Shown one piece after another: positions 61,221 through 64,000 of a stretch of DNA of 64,000 bases; the first letter of the stretch is position 1; each line of letters opens with the position of its first letter. The stretch covers positions 1-64,000 of the forward strand of contig JAVJVK010000004.1 in assembly GCA_040221175.1 (NCBI GenBank), written 5' to 3'. Both the position numbers and the translations under genes were made by a program. The DNA comes from Phycisphaerales bacterium. Lineage in GTDB: Bacteria; Planctomycetota; Phycisphaerae; Phycisphaerales; UBA1924. A model generated the notes under the pieces. That model saw only the letters and a list, made by a program, of their open reading frames with translations. It searched no databases and had not been told where the DNA came from.

Positions 61221-63302
61221 TCAGCTGCCACTGGTCGCTGCTGGCTTCTTGCCGTTGATGTCCGGCTGGGCATCGGGGTTCGCGACACGCCGGTTTGCCT
61301 TGGGGTCATCGGCCGTCGACGGACCGTTCTTGGCCGGCGAGTCTTCCTCGACCTTGCCGTACGTACGCGGCCGCGGCTTCACCAGGCTCGTCTGCACGTC
61401 TCGGTAGCTGATCTGGTGCTGCTCGGCCCCGGTCTTGCCGGCCACGAATTGGGCGACGGTGGTCTTGAGGAACCGCTCATCGTCGCGATCGGGGAAATCG
61501 GTCCGATAGTGCGAGCCGCGGCTCTCTTCGCGGAGCAGGCTGCACTTGGCGATCGTCTCGGCCAGCACCAGCATGTCGCCCACCGCACGGCTGTAGCTCA
61601 GGGACTGATTGGTCCATGCCGCGGCATCGGCCAGGCGGGCGCGACTGAATCGCTCCCGCAATGAAGCGAGCGTGTCGAGCGTCTTGCCCAGGCGCTCGGC
61701 GGTCTTGACAACCGTGCATGAGGCCTCCATGACCTCGCCCATCTCCTTGCCGATCAGGTAGGGGTTGGTGTCGTCATCGCCTTCGGCGCCTTCCACCGAA
61801 TCGAGCAGCCGGTCGACCTTGGCCTGTTCCTGCTCGACCACGCGATCGAACACGCTCTGATCGACGTTCTCGATGGGCCGCTCGGCGGGCGAGCCTTCCT
61901 TCACAAAGTTGGCCACGCCCTGGCCACAGTACAGGCCGTCGAAGATGCAGCTCAACAGGGCGTTGGCGCCCAGGCGGGTCGCGCCGTGGTAGGCAAAGTT
62001 CACTTCGCCGAAGGCGTAGAGCCCGTCGACGTTGGTCATCATGTTGTTGGGGGCGCCGAGCATCATGCCGCGGCCGGGCTTGGTGTCGATGGGCGCCACC
62101 ATGCCGGGCTTGTGCTCGCCGTGGGGCGTGTCGGGTTCGTAGGTGCCCGGTGTGAACTGCGTCCACATGCCGCCCATGGAGTAGTGGACGGCCGGGAAGA
62201 TGCGCATGGGGTTGAAGCGTGGGTCTTCGCCGGCAAACTTCTCGTAAATCTCCATGATGCCGCCGAGCTTGCGGGTGAGGTACTCGGGGTCCTTGTGGGT
62301 CAGGTCGAGGTAGACCTGGTTCTGGCCGCCGATGCCCATCCCGTCGTTGACGCATACGTCAAAGATTTCGCGGGTGGCAATGTCGCGCGGCACGAGGTTT
62401 CCGTACTTGGGGTAGCGCTCTTCGAGGAAGTACCACCGCTCGCTCTCGGGAATGTCAGCAGGCTTTCGGTCGTCGCCCTTCTTGCGGGGCACCCACACGC
62501 GGCCACCCTCGCCGCGCGCGCTCTCGCTCATCAGGCGGCACTTGTCGGCGCCGGGGATGGCGGTCGGATGCACCTGGATCATCTCGCCGTTGCCGTACCA
62601 CGCACCAGCCTGGTAACACCGGCTGGCAGCACCGCCCGTGCAGATGATGCTGTTGGTGCTCTTGCCGAAAACCAGCCCGCAGCCGCCGGTGGCCATGATG
62701 GTGGCCGCTCCGCGGAACGAGCGGATCTGCATCGTCCGCATGTCTTGGGCCACGATGCCCACGCAACGGCCGTCGCCGTCCAGGCCGTCGACCTCGCCCT
62801 CGATGACCGGCCAGAGGAACTCCCAGAACTCGTACTTCTTGACCAGTCCCGAGGCCTCGTACCGCCGTGTCTGCTCGTCGAGTGCGTACAGCAACTGTTG
62901 GCCCGTGGTGGCGCCGGCGAAATGGGTGCGCTTGAAGAGCGAGCCGCCAAAGAGACGCAGGTCGCGCTGTCCCTCGTTGGTACGGTTGAAGGGCACGCCC
63001 ATGCGGTCGAGCAGGTCGATGACCTTGGGCGCGAAGTTGGCCATCTCGAGCACGGGGCCCTGGTCGGCAAGGTAGTCGCCGCCGTAGATAGTCTCGTCGA
63101 AGTGCTGGTACTCGCTGTAGCCCTGCTGGCGTGCGATCTCGTTACAGGCGTTGATGCCGCCCTGGGCGCACACGCTGTGGCTGCGCTTGACGGGCACCAT
63201 GCTGAACAGGTCGACGGGGATGCCGGCCTCGGCGATCCGCACCGTCGCGGCCAGACCGGCCAAGCCCCCGCCGACGACGATGACGCGTTGCTGCTGCTGC
63301 AC
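61221..63302 (-). CDS. sdhA: succinate dehydrogenase/fumarate reductase flavoprotein
   Basis: 693 residues, larger than E. coli SdhA, as in the SdhCAB cytochrome b558 group. FAD motif 'VIVVGGGLAGLAATVRIAEAG' (7-27), the covalent-FAD His in 'RSHSVCAQGGIN'-type 'HSVCAQGGINAC', 'GAGGMYAQGF'-like 'RMFPAVHYSMGGMWT' region, and 'GANALLSCIFDGLYCGQ'. The C-terminus is a charged, Pro/Lys-rich tail of about 60 residues. GTG start with GGAGG eight bases upstream; the frame stays open upstream but without a ribosome site. 115 bp after sdhC. Confidence 0.94.
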   Translation of the reverse strand: MQQQQRVIVVGGGLAGLAATVRIAEAGIPVDLFSMVPVKRSHSVCAQGGINACNEIARQQGYSEYQHFDETIYGGDYLADQGPVLEMANFAPKVIDLLDRMGVPFNRTNEGQRDLRLFGGSLFKRTHFAGATTGQQLLYALDEQTRRYEASGLVKKYEFWEFLWPVIEGEVDGLDGDGRCVGIVAQDMRTMQIRSFRGAATIMATGGCGLVFGKSTNSIICTGGAASRCYQAGAWYGNGEMIQVHPTAIPGADKCRLMSESARGEGGRVWVPRKKGDDRKPADIPESERWYFLEERYPKYGNLVPRDIATREIFDVCVNDGMGIGGQNQVYLDLTHKDPEYLTRKLGGIMEIYEKFAGEDPRFNPMRIFPAVHYSMGGMWTQFTPGTYEPDTPHGEHKPGMVAPIDTKPGRGMMLGAPNNMMTNVDGLYAFGEVNFAYHGATRLGANALLSCIFDGLYCGQGVANFVKEGSPAERPIENVDQSVFDRVVEQEQAKVDRLLDSVEGAEGDDDTNPYLIGKEMGEVMEASCTVVKTAERLGKTLDTLASLRERFSRARLADAAAWTNQSLSYSRAVGDMLVLAETIAKCSLLREESRGSHYRTDFPDRDDERFLKTTVAQFVAGKTGAEQHQISYRDVQTSLVKPRPRTYGKVEEDSPAKNGPSTADDPKANRRVANPDAQPDINGKKPAATSGS

Positions 63303-63417
63303 TGTGGGGCCTCCGATTCGGTGGACTGCGAAGTCCGTTGCGAGCCTGTGCTTCCGCCCTACCAAAGTATCGCGAGCATCGGCATATTTTCAACCACGAT
63401 TGAAACTCATGAAACCC

Positions 63418-64000
63418 TCAGCCGGTCCGGGGTTTCCAGTCCCCCACCTCACCGGCGTCGGCGGATGGCGCCCGCTCGGTTCCCTCAGCCGGGGGCTCGT
63501 CGGGCTGCTCGATGCCTTTGCTCTCGATGTAGGCCTCGTAGGCCGCCTCGCCCTTCTTCTCTGAGAACATGTGGCGTTCGACGGCGTGGGCCTCGTCGTA
63601 GTTAAGGGTCATCGCTGCAAACAGGGCCGACCAGCCAGCCAGCATGAGCATGGCGCCGATGCCCGCACAGGCGACGCCCCACCGCCGCTGGGCCTTGGCC
63701 GAAATCGTGAGGCCCCACGTAATGGCGGCGGTCCACAGGCCGTTGGCGAAGTGGAAGACCAGCGCGGTCACGCCGACCATGTAGAGCACCGACACGGCGA
63801 CGCCGGCGAGTGTGAAGCCGTCGGTCGACCCCTGCATCGCAGCCGCGAGGGTGGACGCGGAGAAGCTGTGGCTCCACCTGGTGCCCTCGGGAACGAGCCA
63901 AGACCAGCCCCAGCGAAGCGTGGCGACGTGGTACACGATGAAGAGGATGCCAACATAGCCGGTAATGCGCTGGAGCGTGTACCGCCAGTTGTCCTGGTAG
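63418..64000 (-). CDS. sdhC: succinate dehydrogenase cytochrome b558 subunit, 5' end off the window
   Basis: 193 residues visible; the N-terminus lies beyond 64000. Read inward from the edge: 'YTLQRITGYVGILFIVYHVATLRWG', the SdhC-type segment with Arg-x-Thr-Gly and heme-ligand His. Then helices 'LYMVGVTALVFHFANGLWTAAITWGLTIS' and 'WGVACAGIGAMLMLAGWSALFAAM'. A 35-residue acidic tail follows ('GTERAPSADAGEVGDWKPRTG'). It anchors SdhAB and passes electrons to quinone. Partial at the 5' end only. Confidence 0.9.
   Translation of the reverse strand, partial: YQDNWRYTLQRITGYVGILFIVYHVATLRWGWSWLVPEGTRWSHSFSASTLAAAMQGSTDGFTLAGVAVSVLYMVGVTALVFHFANGLWTAAITWGLTISAKAQRRWGVACAGIGAMLMLAGWSALFAAMTLNYDEAHAVERHMFSEKKGEAAYEAYIESKGIEQPDEPPAEGTERAPSADAGEVGDWKPRTG

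Noticed and set aside
61986-63605. 539-codon open frame opposite sdhA
   Set aside because: Shadow of sdhA; composition is His/Val/Gly/Ala-rich without motifs, and sdhA carries FAD-binding and active-site signatures.

Overview
The window is very GC-rich, almost fully coding, and looks like the chromosome of a planctomycete of the Phycisphaerae type. Pointers are a secreted SUMF1-domain protein ending in a PEP-CTERM-like tail (VPAPGS...RRR), a fibro-slime secreted protein, a 1,485-residue AsmA-like envelope protein, futalosine-route menaquinone synthesis (mqnB), a full MurA, and an ArsR-methyltransferase fusion paired with ahcY. No named species is claimed. There is no phage, insertion sequence, CRISPR array or rRNA operon.

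Layout. 1-4.2 kb: a small translationally coupled gene pair on the minus strand, a 12-copy 21-bp degenerate tandem repeat, the SUMF1 protein, DUF4112 and triosephosphate isomerase. 4.3-6.9 kb: ahcY and its upstream ArsR-methyltransferase regulator, with a perfect palindrome on the promoter. 6.9-13 kb: TPR lipoprotein, stand-alone LigD-type phosphoesterase-like protein, asparagine synthase, PilZ, queF, YhaM-like nuclease, Lon-N-like protein. 13-15.3 kb: ychF, then a tRNA-Arg(CCU) gene split in its anticodon loop by a 309-nt group I intron. 15.3-20.3 kb: fibro-slime protein, murA, and a minus-strand cluster DUF502-hpf-ptsN-ptsH-Trm112, then tRNA-Ile(GAU). 20.4-27.5 kb: RND efflux pair, alpha/beta hydrolase, DegP-like protease. 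27.5-30.3 kb: GNAT-trmB-queC-queE, joined by four-base overlaps between the last genes. 30.3-42.7 kb: thioesterase, AsmA-like giant, LOG-family hydrolase, lipoprotein, CaCA antiporter, HD-GYP-like protein, periplasmic adaptor, futalosine hydrolase. 42.9-48.3 kb: type IV pilus/type II secretion platform pilM-N-O-P plus the PilB/GspE ATPase. 48.3-51.1 kb: arsenic operon arsR-arsC-acr3-arsM. 51.1-57.5 kb: rpoN convergent with nadC-birA-copA, then fabI. 57.6-64 kb: two unknown genes, a peroxiredoxin-like lipoprotein, and sdhC-sdhA-sdhB, with sdhC running off the right edge.

How the genes fit together. Several sets serve one process: queC/queE/queF and trmB (tRNA modification), PTS-Ntr with hibernation factor and, elsewhere, sigma-54, S-adenosylhomocysteine recycling with its sensor-like regulator, and reduction, export and methylation of arsenic. 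Gene starts fall into two styles. Some have a clear Shine-Dalgarno sequence. Others have no leader but carry a -10-like hexamer (TANNNT type) 5-8 bases before the start codon, which suggests leaderless mRNAs.

Most notable observations: the intron-bearing tRNA-Arg(CCU), the 21-bp repeat array, the palindromic operator of the ArsR-methyltransferase/ahcY unit, the leaderless-promoter pattern, and the near-consensus arsenic promoter. All calls rest on reading the sequence; no database search was possible.
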